Counted from the first letter of the stretch, positions 54,546 through 63,311 are shown. The stretch: DNA of 64,000 nucleotides from Rodentibacter caecimuris (GCF_024622045.1 NZ_JANKBP010000003.1); one strand, 5' to 3'. The notes: generated by a model not told the origin, from the letters alone. Translations and numbers: made by a program.

Positions 54546-55166
54546 ATGAAAAGACTATTACTACTTTCTTTATTTTATACCGATACGGTATTTGCTCATC
54601 CTCATGCTTTTATTGAAATGCAAAGTAAACCTTTGATTGAACAAAATCAATTAATTGGCTTTTCGATGAAATGGACATTGGATGAGCCAAGTTCTTCAGC
54701 GATTCTGTATGATATGAAGCAGGTGCGGAGTGAGGTTGAGCAACAAAAATTGATCGATGATGTGATGAATAATGTGGTGAACGAACATTATTTTAGTTAT
54801 TTTTTTGATAAAAATAACAACAAAATTAAATATAAAAAACAAATACAAAATTATGGTGTAAATAAGAAAGAGGCAAAAGTTCAATACTATTTTGATTTTT
54901 TATTGGCACAACCTCAGCGATTAAAGAATAACGAATTTACGCTGATGACTTACGATCGGACTTATTATGTTTCTATGTATTATCCGGAGGAAAAAAGTGC
55001 GGTCGATTTTTCTGCACTTCCGGAAAACTGCAAAGGGGAAATCATTGAGCCAAATGTGGATGAGAAAATACGATTCTATGCCTCATCGCTCGATAAAACT
55101 CGGAAGGATGAGGATGATTCTCTCGGTATGCTTTTTGCACAGAAAATAAAAATTTGGTGTGAGTAG
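54546..55166 (+). CDS. Periplasmic DUF1007 protein paired with a NicO-type transporter
   Basis: A 206-residue exported protein with a short signal peptide and mature N-terminus HPHAFIEMQSK, whose histidines may bind metal. DUF1007 proteins usually sit next to nickel/cobalt transporters, as here, and are thought to assist metal handling. The ATG at 54546 was chosen because GAGG lies at good distance; a start at 54534 has no ribosome site. An extended -10 element (TGCTAGAAT) is at 54510-54518. Function is inferred from its neighbour. Confidence 0.8.
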   Translation: MKRLLLLSLFYTDTVFAHPHAFIEMQSKPLIEQNQLIGFSMKWTLDEPSSSAILYDMKQVRSEVEQQKLIDDVMNNVVNEHYFSYFFDKNNNKIKYKKQIQNYGVNKKEAKVQYYFDFLLAQPQRLKNNEFTLMTYDRTYYVSMYYPEEKSAVDFSALPENCKGEIIEPNVDEKIRFYASSLDKTRKDEDDSLGMLFAQKIKIWCE

Positions 55167-55174
55167 GTGTAGCT

Positions 55175-56146
55175 ATGAAGTCTGTTTTTCCATTTAAATG
55201 GTTGATTGCATTACTTGCCGTATTTATTGGTATTTTTTGGTTGTTACCTTGGCTTTTTATGAAAACCATAGGGTGGCAGCAGATGTTTAACCGATTGATA
55301 TCTGAAAATCTTCACGCTATTCAGCAACATTCTACTTCGGCAGGCGTGTTATTAATTACAGTAAGTTTTCTATATGGTGTATTGCATGCGCTTGGGCCGG
55401 GCCATGGCAAATTTATTATTGCAAGCTATTTATCTACGCATGAAAGTGAACTAAAACAAAGTGTGAAATTAAGCTTACTTTCCTCACTTATGCAGGGGAT
55501 CGTGGCAATTACTGCAACCTCTATTATTGTGGTGATTCTAAATCTCTCCTCTCGCTATTTCAAATTAAGCCAATTATGGTTGGAACGTAGTGCGTTAATT
55601 TTATTACTCGGGCTTGGGGTTTATTGGATTTATCAAGGAACGAGAAAATCAGCAAAAGCCTTTCGTATTAAATCCGTTCGGCTGACTCATTTGCCGTTAC
55701 AAAGTGCGGTCAAAATTAACCGCACTTTTAAAGCGGATTGTGGCTGTGGACATCAACATTTACCGAATGCGGCTCAATTAAAACAAGCCAATAGTTGGAA
55801 AAGCCAATTTCTTGTGATTATGAGTATTGGTTTACGCCCTTGTACAGGGGCAATTTTTGTGCTTTTCCTTGCTTATATGACGAATCTTTTCATTTGGGGG
55901 ATTTTTGCTACGTTAGCGATGTCAATCGGCACAGGGCTGACGCTTTCCCTTTTTGCTATTTTAGTGCGTTATGCTAAGAATATAGCAATACAACTAGGGA
56001 AATGGTACGGGGCGAAAGCATTAAATCAATATAGCGGACAAATAGTAAAAATCGTTGCGGGTAGCATAATGATTTTCTTTGCGTTAACGTTACTTTACGG
56101 CACAACCCTTGAATCGATTGGTGGCGTAGTATTGTTTGGAAGGTAA
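55175..56146 (+). CDS. NicO/RcnA-like nickel-cobalt transporter
   Basis: Inner-membrane protein of 323 residues with about seven helices and the family motifs HALGPGHGKFIIASYLSTHE and IGLRPCTGAIFVLFLAY. A cytoplasmic loop carries CGCGHQH, a likely metal-binding patch. It starts 8 bp after the DUF1007 gene. Whether it imports (NikL-like) or exports (RcnA-like) the metal cannot be told. Bases 55701-55728 hold an inverted uptake-signal pair inside the coding frame, encoding part of that loop. Confidence 0.82.
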   Translation: MKSVFPFKWLIALLAVFIGIFWLLPWLFMKTIGWQQMFNRLISENLHAIQQHSTSAGVLLITVSFLYGVLHALGPGHGKFIIASYLSTHESELKQSVKLSLLSSLMQGIVAITATSIIVVILNLSSRYFKLSQLWLERSALILLLGLGVYWIYQGTRKSAKAFRIKSVRLTHLPLQSAVKINRTFKADCGCGHQHLPNAAQLKQANSWKSQFLVIMSIGLRPCTGAIFVLFLAYMTNLFIWGIFATLAMSIGTGLTLSLFAILVRYAKNIAIQLGKWYGAKALNQYSGQIVKIVAGSIMIFFALTLLYGTTLESIGGVVLFGR

Positions 56147-56159
56147 AAGATAAAAATAA

Positions 56160-56185
56160 AACCCATCAAAATGATGGGTTTAACA
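56160..56185. terminator. Two-way terminator between nicO-like gene and tRNA-Asn
   Basis: AACCCATCA-AAA-TGATGGGTT. On the minus strand it is followed by TTATTTTTAT, ending the tRNA transcript. Confidence 0.8.
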
Positions 56186-56249
56186 TCTTTTGGTTGCTAA
56201 TTTAGAATTCGTAAAAGGAGACAAACAAATCCTAAACCAAAAGAGAAAT

Positions 56250-56325
56250 TGGCTCCTCCTGCTGGACTTGAACCAGCGACATATGGATTAACAGTCCACC
56301 GTTCTACCGACTGAACTAAGGAGGA
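56250..56325 (-). tRNA. asnT: tRNA-Asn (GTT)
   Basis: 76 nt including an encoded CCA. The acceptor arms TCCTCCT / AGGAGGA pair fully, the anticodon loop is CTGTTAA with GTT at 56292-56290, and the T arm is GCTGG-TTCAAGT-CCAGC. All arms fold as a standard cloverleaf. The gene symbol is nominal. Confidence 0.97.
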
Positions 56326-56350
56326 ATAAATTCTGTATCACAGTGAATCG

Positions 56351-56386
56351 GAGGCGCATTTTAATGTTCGAGTAATAGTTTGTCAA
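56351..56386 (-). promoter_or_regulatory. Strong promoter of tRNA-Asn
   Basis: On the minus strand TTGACA (56386-56381), exactly 17 bp, TAAAAT (56363-56358), then a GC-rich discriminator GCGCC typical of stringently controlled stable-RNA promoters. Confidence 0.8.
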
Positions 56387-56428
56387 CGGGTAAAATAAAA
56401 AAATTCAAAAAAATTTTAACGTATTTTT

Positions 56429-56463
56429 CTATCCACAAAGACTGTGGATAACTTTGTGGATTA
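56429..56463. promoter_or_regulatory. Cluster of three DnaA boxes upstream of uvrB
   Basis: CTATCCACA (56429-56437), TGTGGATAA (56443-56451, a perfect reverse TTATCCACA) and TGTGGATTA (56455-56463) lie within 35 bp. The rest of the 56387-56725 gap is AT-rich and holds an extended -10 (TGCTAGAAT, 56678-56686) for uvrB. Confidence 0.65.
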
Positions 56464-56725
56464 AAATAAAATAAGATCCGGTAATGCTGATAAATACTGG
56501 GATTGTACAATGCGGGACAGTAATTGATTGCAAAATGACGTTTCCTTATTTATCAATTAGTTAAGTAAAGTCCAGCAAAAAATATAAAAAAAGTTTTCAA
56601 TTTTGTGAGGTTTTTCTCTTGACATCGCTAACACTGTGTAAAACTTACCTTTTTCACTCTATATGGAGTAATAAATATGCTAGAATAGCGCCAATAAAAA
56701 CTTATCCAATTTTAACCGCACTTTT

Positions 56726-58762
56726 ATGGCAGAAAAAATTAACAGTAAACCTTTTATTCTTCATTCCGATTTCAACCCTTCCGGTGATCAGCCTCAAGCC
56801 ATTGAAAAACTCGCTGAAAATTTAGATGACGGGCTTGCCCACCAAACCCTTCTTGGGGTAACGGGATCGGGTAAAACTTTTACTATCGCCAATGTGATCG
56901 CAAAACTTAATCGTCCGGCGATGTTACTTGCACCAAATAAAACCCTTGCCGCCCAGCTTTATGCAGAAATGAAGGCTTTTTTCCCTGAAAATGCGGTGGA
57001 ATATTTCGTTTCTTACTATGATTATTATCAACCTGAAGCCTATGTGCCAAGTAGTGACACTTTTATTGAAAAAGATGCCTCCATTAATGATCAAATCGAA
57101 CAAATGCGTCTTTCTGCAACGAAATCCTTTTTGGAACGCCGTGATACGATCGTTGTGGCTTCGGTTTCTGCGATTTACGGTTTGGGTGATCCGGATAGCT
57201 ATTTGAAAATGATGTTGCATCTGCAACAAGGTGCGATCATCGATCAGCGCCAAATTCTGGCGAAATTGGCTGAATTACAATATACGCGCAACGATCAAAC
57301 GTTCCAACGGGGAACTTTCCGAGTGCGTGGTGAAATTATTGATATTTTTCCGGCAGAATCTGACGATATTGCTGTCCGTATTGAATTATTTGATGATGAA
57401 ATTGAACGCCTGAGTTTGTTTGATCCCCTAACGGGGCATCATTTAGGCACTGTGCCTCGTTACACGGTATATCCGAAAACCCACTATGTGACACCACGGG
57501 AACGTATTTTAGATGCCATTGAAAAAATTAAAGCGGAGTTGGTACAACGTCGTGAATATTTCATCAAAGAAAATAAATTATTGGAAGAACAACGCATCAG
57601 CCAACGAACTCTGTTCGATATTGAAATGATGAATGAACTGGGCTATTGCTCGGGCATTGAAAATTACTCACGCTATCTTTCCGGTCGAAATGAGGGCGAG
57701 CCGCCACCGACATTGTTTGATTATATGCCCTCTGATGCCATTTTGATTATTGATGAGTCCCATGTGACAGTTCCGCAAATCGGAGGAATGTATCGTGGCG
57801 ACCGTTCTCGTAAAGAAACCTTGGTGGAATACGGTTTCCGTTTGCCTTCCGCTTTGGACAACCGCCCGTTACGTTTTGAAGAATTTGAACGCCTTGCACC
57901 GCAAACCATTTATGTTTCCGCCACGCCGGGACCTTATGAATTAGAAAAATCCGGTGATGAAATTATCGATCAAGTGGTGCGTCCGACAGGCTTGCTTGAT
58001 CCGGAAATTGAAATCCGCCCTGTTGCAATTCAAGTGGATGATTTACTTTCTGAAGCACGCCAAAGAGCGGACAGAAATGAGCGTGTTTTAGTGACGACCC
58101 TCACTAAAAAAATGGCAGAAGATCTCACGGATTATCTGGATGAACACGGTATTCGGGTGCGTTATCTCCATTCGGATATCGACACCGTTGAACGGGTGGA
58201 AATCATCCGTGATTTGCGTTTAGGTGAATTTGATGTGTTGGTTGGCATCAACTTATTGCGTGAAGGGCTGGATATTCCCGAAGTTTCCCTCGTGGCAATT
58301 TTAGATGCGGATAAAGAGGGCTTCTTGCGTTCTGAACGTTCGCTTATTCAAACGATTGGACGTGCCGCCCGTAATTTGAAAGGAAAAGCGATTTTATATG
58401 CCGACAGCATCACCAAATCCATGGAAAAAGCCATCACGGAAACCAACCGTCGCCGTGAAAAACAAATGAAATACAATGAAGAACACGGCATTATTCCACA
58501 AGCCTTAAACAAAAAAGTGGGTGAGTTATTGGATATTGGTCAGGGTGTTACAAATAAAGGGAAAGGCAAATCACGAGCCAAAATTGTGGCAGAACCGACC
58601 GCACTTTATAATGCCCCGAAAAATGCCAAGGAATATCAGCAACAAGTCAAAAAACTGGAACAACAAATGTATAAATTTGCTCAAGATCTGGAGTTTGAAA
58701 AAGCTGCGGCTATTCGAGATCAACTTCATCAATTAAGAGAACAATTTGTGATGAGCGAATAG
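56726..58762 (+). CDS. uvrB: Excinuclease ABC subunit B
   Basis: DNA damage-verifying helicase of nucleotide excision repair. The 678-residue protein has Walker A GVTGSGKTFT, the beta-hairpin YYDYYQPEAYVP, the DEAD-like DESHV box, helicase motif VI TIGRAARN, and the C-terminal UVR domain (QDLEFEKAAAIRDQLHQL) that contacts UvrC. An uptake signal ends at the start codon (ACCGCACTTTTATG). I found no clear LexA box in the upstream gap. Confidence 0.97.
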   Translation: MAEKINSKPFILHSDFNPSGDQPQAIEKLAENLDDGLAHQTLLGVTGSGKTFTIANVIAKLNRPAMLLAPNKTLAAQLYAEMKAFFPENAVEYFVSYYDYYQPEAYVPSSDTFIEKDASINDQIEQMRLSATKSFLERRDTIVVASVSAIYGLGDPDSYLKMMLHLQQGAIIDQRQILAKLAELQYTRNDQTFQRGTFRVRGEIIDIFPAESDDIAVRIELFDDEIERLSLFDPLTGHHLGTVPRYTVYPKTHYVTPRERILDAIEKIKAELVQRREYFIKENKLLEEQRISQRTLFDIEMMNELGYCSGIENYSRYLSGRNEGEPPPTLFDYMPSDAILIIDESHVTVPQIGGMYRGDRSRKETLVEYGFRLPSALDNRPLRFEEFERLAPQTIYVSATPGPYELEKSGDEIIDQVVRPTGLLDPEIEIRPVAIQVDDLLSEARQRADRNERVLVTTLTKKMAEDLTDYLDEHGIRVRYLHSDIDTVERVEIIRDLRLGEFDVLVGINLLREGLDIPEVSLVAILDADKEGFLRSERSLIQTIGRAARNLKGKAILYADSITKSMEKAITETNRRREKQMKYNEEHGIIPQALNKKVGELLDIGQGVTNKGKGKSRAKIVAEPTALYNAPKNAKEYQQQVKKLEQQMYKFAQDLEFEKAAAIRDQLHQLREQFVMSE

Positions 58763-58785
58763 GGCAAACCGGAAAACACTGTGTT

Positions 58786-59133
58786 TTACATAGGGAAGTA
58801 ATAGAGTATTAAACTGTATAATGTTAGTGTGATTATAAAACTAGGTATTATTTTCTTTGTTACGATGGTCATGATGAATGTCCCTAACAATAAAAATAAT
58901 ATAACGATAGTTTTTAGGCTAAAATCATTGATTATATTTACTATATCCTTCCCGGAAAACGCACTGTTAAAGACAATGATTCCAATCATTGCTTGGGCAC
59001 TATAACTTATTGATTTATAGATAAATCCCTCTTTATTGTTTAAATATTTATTTTCTTTTAGAAAGAAAGGGGATATTCTAAAGATAAAAATAGTTGTTGC
59101 TGAGAAAAGAATTAAAAAGAGAATGTTTGTCAT
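58786..59133 (-). CDS. azlD: Branched-chain amino acid export subunit AzlD
   Basis: Small partner of AzlC. The 115-residue protein has about four hydrophobic helices and family features (TIFIFRISPFFLKENKYLNN, AQAMIGIIVFNSAF). Its start overlaps the azlC stop by four bases (ATGA), so they are translated together. Codon use is very AT-rich compared with neighbours and no uptake signal is present. Confidence 0.82.
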   Translation of the reverse strand: MTNILFLILFSATTIFIFRISPFFLKENKYLNNKEGFIYKSISYSAQAMIGIIVFNSAFSGKDIVNIINDFSLKTIVILFLLLGTFIMTIVTKKIIPSFIITLTLYSLILYYFPM

Positions 59134-59819
59134 TTTTTCTTACCAATATAATCAAAAGCAGCTAATGAAATACCAATTAAAAATGGTGCGATAATCATTG
59201 TATATTCTTTAAATAAGAATAGAAATATAGGTGCCAATAATAATCCTATCCAATACGCACTAATATCAAGATAGTCCGGCCAATGTTTTGCTGCTAAAGC
59301 GGTAAATTGTAATGGCAAAACAATTTTCACTATTTCATAAAATAGAGGCGAGCTAATCTCTGAGCCGGTATAGTAGCCAATAAGTGTTGATAAAACAGAT
59401 ACCAAGTAAATGGGTAACCCTACACCTAAGAAGTATAAAAAATAGTTTTCTTCCCTATTTTTAAATCTAGAAATGCAGGCTGAAAAAACAGATGGAACAA
59501 TCAAAATGCTTGATAAAAAAATGTTTTTATATGAAATATTTTTAAAATAGCCGGATAACGCTGATGACATTAAAATAAATCTTGAGTTTAGCGCTAAAAT
59601 TATTGGAATTAGAGATATTCCTGAACTATAGCTTTGGATAAGAAGAAATTGTAATGGGGTTGAAAATATAAAAATACTTGTCGCCATTACCTCAAATAAA
59701 CTTAAACCTTGACTGGCACCTAAAGCCCCAATAGGGACATATAGAAAAATAAAAGCCAACCCAAAAGATATTGAATCTTTTAGCCCGGCATTAAATGATT
59801 TATTTGAAAATAATTTCAT
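59130..59819 (-). CDS. azlC: Branched-chain amino acid exporter AzlC
   Basis: Inner-membrane AzlC-family protein of 229 residues, about seven helices, with FGLAFIFLYVPIGALGASQG, LQFLLIQSYSSG, LNSRFILMSSALSGYFKN and PLQFTALAAKHWPD. The AzlCD pair exports branched-chain amino acids or analogues in studied bacteria; the substrate here is inferred. It may be a recently acquired gene pair by base composition. No regulator gene is adjacent. A CRP site lies 257 bp upstream. Confidence 0.85.
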   Translation of the reverse strand: MKLFSNKSFNAGLKDSISFGLAFIFLYVPIGALGASQGLSLFEVMATSIFIFSTPLQFLLIQSYSSGISLIPIILALNSRFILMSSALSGYFKNISYKNIFLSSILIVPSVFSACISRFKNREENYFLYFLGVGLPIYLVSVLSTLIGYYTGSEISSPLFYEIVKIVLPLQFTALAAKHWPDYLDISAYWIGLLLAPIFLFLFKEYTMIIAPFLIGISLAAFDYIGKKK

Positions 59820-60075
59820 TAGATATATCTCGCTTGTTCTATATTAAAAATCGTTTTCTTGGTGCTTTACTTATTAGAGAGCTAAAAGCCTTCTTAATGT
59901 ACTTCAATAGTCATGCTTGATTATTAACATTATTTTCACAGCTAAATAATAAAATATTGCGCTCGCTATCAGATTAACAAATCTAAAATTTCTATATCAC
60001 TCTTAGATTGGGTTTAAACTACTATAATAGATGAAGAAAAAATTTTAAATCTGTTTGTTAATGGGATGTTAAACT

Positions 60076-60091
60076 TGTGAGTTAGATCACA
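60076..60091. promoter_or_regulatory. Perfect CRP site in the azlC / SBP gap
   Basis: TGTGA-GTTAGA-TCACA matches all conserved positions and sits inside longer arms AACTTGTGA / TCACAAGTT. Its target is unclear: azlC is the only divergent candidate. Besides this the 59820-60203 gap holds AT-rich DNA and the terminator below. Confidence 0.65.
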
Positions 60092-60166
60092 AGTTTTAAG
60101 ATGATTATTGGAAGGAAATGTTTAGAGAGATTTATACTTATTCAAGATTTATCGCAGTTATGTTAC

Positions 60167-60192
60167 AAAAGGGCAAGTAAACTTGCCCTTAT
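60167..60192 (-). terminator. Intrinsic terminator of the amino-acid ABC operon
   Basis: AAGGGCAAGT / ACTTGCCCTT with a 2-base loop, then TTTTG on the minus strand, 14 bp beyond the binding-protein stop. Confidence 0.75.
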
Positions 60193-60203
60193 TATGTATG
60201 AAA

Positions 60204-61061
60204 CTATTTATACTCTACTAAAATATCACTTTCGGTTACACTATCACCGTAAACTGGTAATAAGGTTTTTTCGTAGGCTTGTTTGAGTACGCCTTCTTTT
60301 GAAAGTTTTTCAATTTCAGTGTTGAGCCAATTTAATAAATCCGCTGCATCTTTACGAACGGCAGGGGCAATGACATCTTGATCGCCGAAACTTTTCACGC
60401 CCACAGTATAACCCGGATTTTGTTTTACCCAAGCAAATAAGAAAGTGTTGTCATTTGATAGCGCATCGCCTCTGCCGTCTCGTAAGGCTTCAAAAGTTTC
60501 CGTATTTTGTTCAAATTTTAATAATTTGATATCCGGATAATTTTTTGTGAAGAAAATATCCGCCGTGGTGCCTTTATCAACAATGAGTGTTTTGTCTTTT
60601 AATTGGTCAAGATCGGTAATTACCGCACCATTTTTTGAAACCACTCCAAGTGCAACTTTCATATAAGGATTGGCAAAATCAACCACTTCTTTTCGTGCAG
60701 CCGTTACGGTGAAATTGGCGAGGATAATATCCACTTTTTTGGAAAGTAAATATTCCGCACGATTGGCAGCATCTACCAGCACAAATTCCGCTTTATTTTC
60801 ATCACCTAAGAGATCTTTAGTGATGGCTTTGCCGATTTCCACATCGAAACCTTGACTTTTGCCTTGGGCATCTACATAGCCGAAAGGCGGTTTATCGCTG
60901 AATACGCCAATACGAATTTTGCCGGCTTGTTTCAATTGCTCAATGGTTGAGGGAGTTTGTGAAGTCTCTTTGCCTGATGTATTGTCGTTGCAGGCGGTAA
61001 GCCCTAGGGCTAAGGTTGCAGTAGCAAAAAGTGCGGTTAAATTTTTAAATGTTTTCTTCAT
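60204..61061 (-). CDS. Polar amino-acid ABC transporter substrate-binding lipoprotein
   Basis: Family 3 solute-binding protein of 285 residues. The ATG at 61061 follows GAGGAA; the signal ends GLTAC with Cys24 as lipid anchor. Ligand-site features typical of the group are IRIGVFSDKPPFGYVDAQG, GFDVEIGKAI, VDIILANFTVTAARKEVVDF and KGTTADIFF. It resembles PEB1/HI1080-type binders of aspartate, glutamate, glutamine or cystine; the exact ligand is not resolved. It overlaps the ATPase gene by 17 bp. Confidence 0.86.
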   Translation of the reverse strand: MKKTFKNLTALFATATLALGLTACNDNTSGKETSQTPSTIEQLKQAGKIRIGVFSDKPPFGYVDAQGKSQGFDVEIGKAITKDLLGDENKAEFVLVDAANRAEYLLSKKVDIILANFTVTAARKEVVDFANPYMKVALGVVSKNGAVITDLDQLKDKTLIVDKGTTADIFFTKNYPDIKLLKFEQNTETFEALRDGRGDALSNDNTFLFAWVKQNPGYTVGVKSFGDQDVIAPAVRKDAADLLNWLNTEIEKLSKEGVLKQAYEKTLLPVYGDSVTESDILVEYK

Positions 61062-61809
61062 AGTTTGTTCCTCTCGGTTCATAGTTTAAGATGTTTAAAA
61101 ATATTTTCGCCCGATCCGTGGTAGGGTTGGTGAAAAAATCTTCCGGCTTGGCTTGTTCAATAATTTGCCCTTTATCCATAAAAACAATACTATTTGCCAC
61201 TTGGCGGGCAAACCCCATTTCATGGGTGACAATCAACATTGTCATGCCTTCTTTGGCAAGCCCTAATATCACATCAAGTACCTCGCGTACCATTTCGGGA
61301 TCGAGGGCGGCGGTGACTTCGTCAAACAACATAATTTCAGGATTCATACAAAGCGCACGCACAATAGCGATTCGCTGTTTCTGCCCACCGGAAAGCTCAC
61401 GCGGGTAGGCGTTTTTTCGATCAAATAATCCCACACGTTTTAATAATTCGTCCGCTTGTTTTTCGGCTTCCGCCCGATCACGTTTTTGAACCTTTAAAGG
61501 CCCAAGCAAAATATTGTCGATCACCGATAAATGGGCAAATAATTCATAGCTTTGAAATACCATGCCAATTCGTTGACGTGCATTGACCCAACTGATGTCT
61601 TTACCCAGCTCACCGGCATTTTGGAGCAATAATTGACCGCTCTTTATGGGCTCTAAGCCATTTAATGTGCGAAGTAATGTGCTTTTTCCACAGCCGGACG
61701 GGCCTAAAATTACAACGACTTCGCCTTTTTCTATGGAAAGATTAATGCCTTTTAATGCTTCAACCTCACCATAGTTTTTAACAAGATTTTTTATTTCTAA
61801 TAATGTCAT
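61045..61809 (-). CDS. Amino-acid ABC transporter ATP-binding protein
   Basis: Cytoplasmic ATPase of the GlnQ/TcyC type, 254 residues. Walker A is GPSGCGKST, signature LSGGQKQR, Walker B IMLFDEVTAALD, and H-loop IVTHEMGFA. It lies between the permease genes and the binding-protein gene, 9 bp after the second permease. The four genes overlap or nearly touch, indicating a single operon. Confidence 0.93.
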   Translation of the reverse strand: MTLLEIKNLVKNYGEVEALKGINLSIEKGEVVVILGPSGCGKSTLLRTLNGLEPIKSGQLLLQNAGELGKDISWVNARQRIGMVFQSYELFAHLSVIDNILLGPLKVQKRDRAEAEKQADELLKRVGLFDRKNAYPRELSGGQKQRIAIVRALCMNPEIMLFDEVTAALDPEMVREVLDVILGLAKEGMTMLIVTHEMGFARQVANSIVFMDKGQIIEQAKPEDFFTNPTTDRAKIFLNILNYEPRGTNYEENI

Positions 61810-61818
61810 AGGTATTCC

Positions 61819-62487
61819 TTAGCTTTCCCAACGGGTTTCTAAATAACGGGAAAATAATGAGAGCGGATAACAAATCATAAAATAGAGCAAGAAAATGACG
61901 CCATAGATCCAAAGTGCCGCCGATTGATTGCTAAAAAGTGAATGTTCAATAATTTGCTGACCGACTTTAATCACTTCTATTACGCCGATTAACATCGCAA
62001 GGGAGCTGGTTTTCACCATGCGGGTGAAAAGATTAATGGCACTTGGGGTAACACGTTTTAAACTTTGGGGGATCAAAATATAAATAAAGGTTTGAAAAGG
62101 CGTTAGTCCTAAAGCATAAGCGGATTCAACCTGATGTTTTTCGATGGAGGTTAACGCGCCGCGCACAAGATCGCCCATTTCTGCGGTTCCCCAAAAAATA
62201 AATACCCAAATGCAGACGGTGATAGCGTCTAAATGTATGTCAAACCATTTTGCCAAGCCAAAATAGGTGATAAACAGTAGAACGAGCAAAGGGATGATGC
62301 GGACAAATTCTAAATAAACTTGGCAAATCACTTTAATTACGGCATTTTTGCTTGTCATTACCACCCCTAAAATTACCCCAAAAAGACAGGCAAAAAAGAC
62401 GGAAACGAAGGCTATTTCAGCGGTCACCCAAAGACCGTTTAGCAATCTGGTGAAATTATTGCCTTGGAATAATAATTCAAATCCCAT
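61819..62487 (-). CDS. Amino-acid ABC transporter permease, second subunit
   Basis: HisM/QM-type permease of 222 residues with five helices. The coupling motif is ESAYALGLTPFQTFIYILIP and the N-terminal segment LLNGLWVTAEIAFVSVFFAC is typical. It overlaps the first permease by 11 bp. Two distinct permease genes point to a heterodimeric transporter. Confidence 0.91.
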   Translation of the reverse strand: MGFELLFQGNNFTRLLNGLWVTAEIAFVSVFFACLFGVILGVVMTSKNAVIKVICQVYLEFVRIIPLLVLLFITYFGLAKWFDIHLDAITVCIWVFIFWGTAEMGDLVRGALTSIEKHQVESAYALGLTPFQTFIYILIPQSLKRVTPSAINLFTRMVKTSSLAMLIGVIEVIKVGQQIIEHSLFSNQSAALWIYGVIFLLYFMICYPLSLFSRYLETRWES

Positions 62488-63136
62488 ATTTTGCTCTCCG
62501 TGTGCGTTGTTCTAAATAACGAATAGAAATTGAGATAGGCAGTAAAATAATTAAATAAAACACCACTAATAAAAATAACGCTTCGTTGGTTTTATAATCC
62601 ATTCCGATAATTTCTTTTGCTATAAACATCAGTTCTGCCACCGCAACGGCACTAATAACGGAGGTTTCTTTCATTAAAAACAGACAGTTCGCCCCAATCG
62701 CCGGTATGGAAATAGCCAATGCTTGTGGAAAAATCACGTAACGAAAGGCCTGAAATGGTGTTAAACCAATACTGAGCGCAGATTCAATTTGACCTTTGGA
62801 AACCGCTTCTAAGCCTCCACGAATCGCTTCCGCCATGTAGCTTCCGCCCAAAAAAGCTAAGCCGATTACCCCGCAAGTAAAACCGTCTAATTTGATGCCG
62901 ACTTTTGAAAGCCCGAAGTAAAGGAAGAAAACTTGAATCAATAATGGGGTATTACGTGAAAGTTCAATATAACTTTTCACCAACCAATTTAATGCCTTAA
63001 AGTGATAACTATTGATGACTGCACAAATCGTGCCAATAATAAATGAGCATAAAATCCCCCAAAACGAGAGGGCAAGCGTTATCAATGTTGCATCAACAAA
63101 GCGTGGTAACACGCTGATAATGTAATCCCAATTCAT
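62477..63136 (-). CDS. Amino-acid ABC transporter permease, first subunit
   Basis: HisQ-type permease of 219 residues with about five helices and the motif ESALSIGLTPFQAFRYVIFP. It is the first gene of the four-gene operon. About 144 bp separate its start from the end of the Fur-linked small RNA encoded upstream on the same strand. An SBP-last gene order is less common than SBP-first for such operons. Confidence 0.91.
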   Translation of the reverse strand: MNWDYIISVLPRFVDATLITLALSFWGILCSFIIGTICAVINSYHFKALNWLVKSYIELSRNTPLLIQVFFLYFGLSKVGIKLDGFTCGVIGLAFLGGSYMAEAIRGGLEAVSKGQIESALSIGLTPFQAFRYVIFPQALAISIPAIGANCLFLMKETSVISAVAVAELMFIAKEIIGMDYKTNEALFLLVVFYLIILLPISISIRYLEQRTRRAKYGI

Positions 63137-63280
63137 TGTTTCTTTTATGACATAAGCGTTTTCGTAGGCATTATAGTAGAGAAGATTTTTCTCATCGGGA
63201 AAGAATTGAAATGAATTAGTTATAATGGAATGGAATAAATGAATTCTTGATATTGAGATTAAATGTTAGTTATGGTGAAT
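63137..63280. other. Upstream region of the amino-acid ABC operon
   Basis: AT-rich gap. No clear promoter or operator stands out. It lies just beyond the terminator of the small RNA, so operon transcription may begin here or read through. Confidence 0.4.
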
Positions 63281-63311
63281 AAAAAAAAAGCCTATTTGTG
63301 GGGAAATAGGC
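63281..63311 (-). terminator. Intrinsic terminator of the Fur-linked RNA
   Basis: The 8-bp stem GCCTATTT / AAATAGGC with a 6-base loop is followed by nine T on the minus strand. Confidence 0.88.

Noticed and set aside
56429..56463. Chromosomal origin of replication at the DnaA boxes
   Set aside because: Only three boxes, no dnaA/dnaN/mnmG neighbours, few GATC sites and no clear 13-mer repeats. A promoter-linked or titration role is more likely.
56600..56725. LexA (SOS) box before uvrB
   Set aside because: No CTGT-N8-ACAG match was found; the nearest candidates fail in one half-site.
60101..60286. A 61-codon plus-strand frame across the ABC operon terminator
   Set aside because: It is antisense to the 3' end of the binding-protein gene and has no recognisable features; only a shorter 20-codon frame near the CRP site is worth a note.
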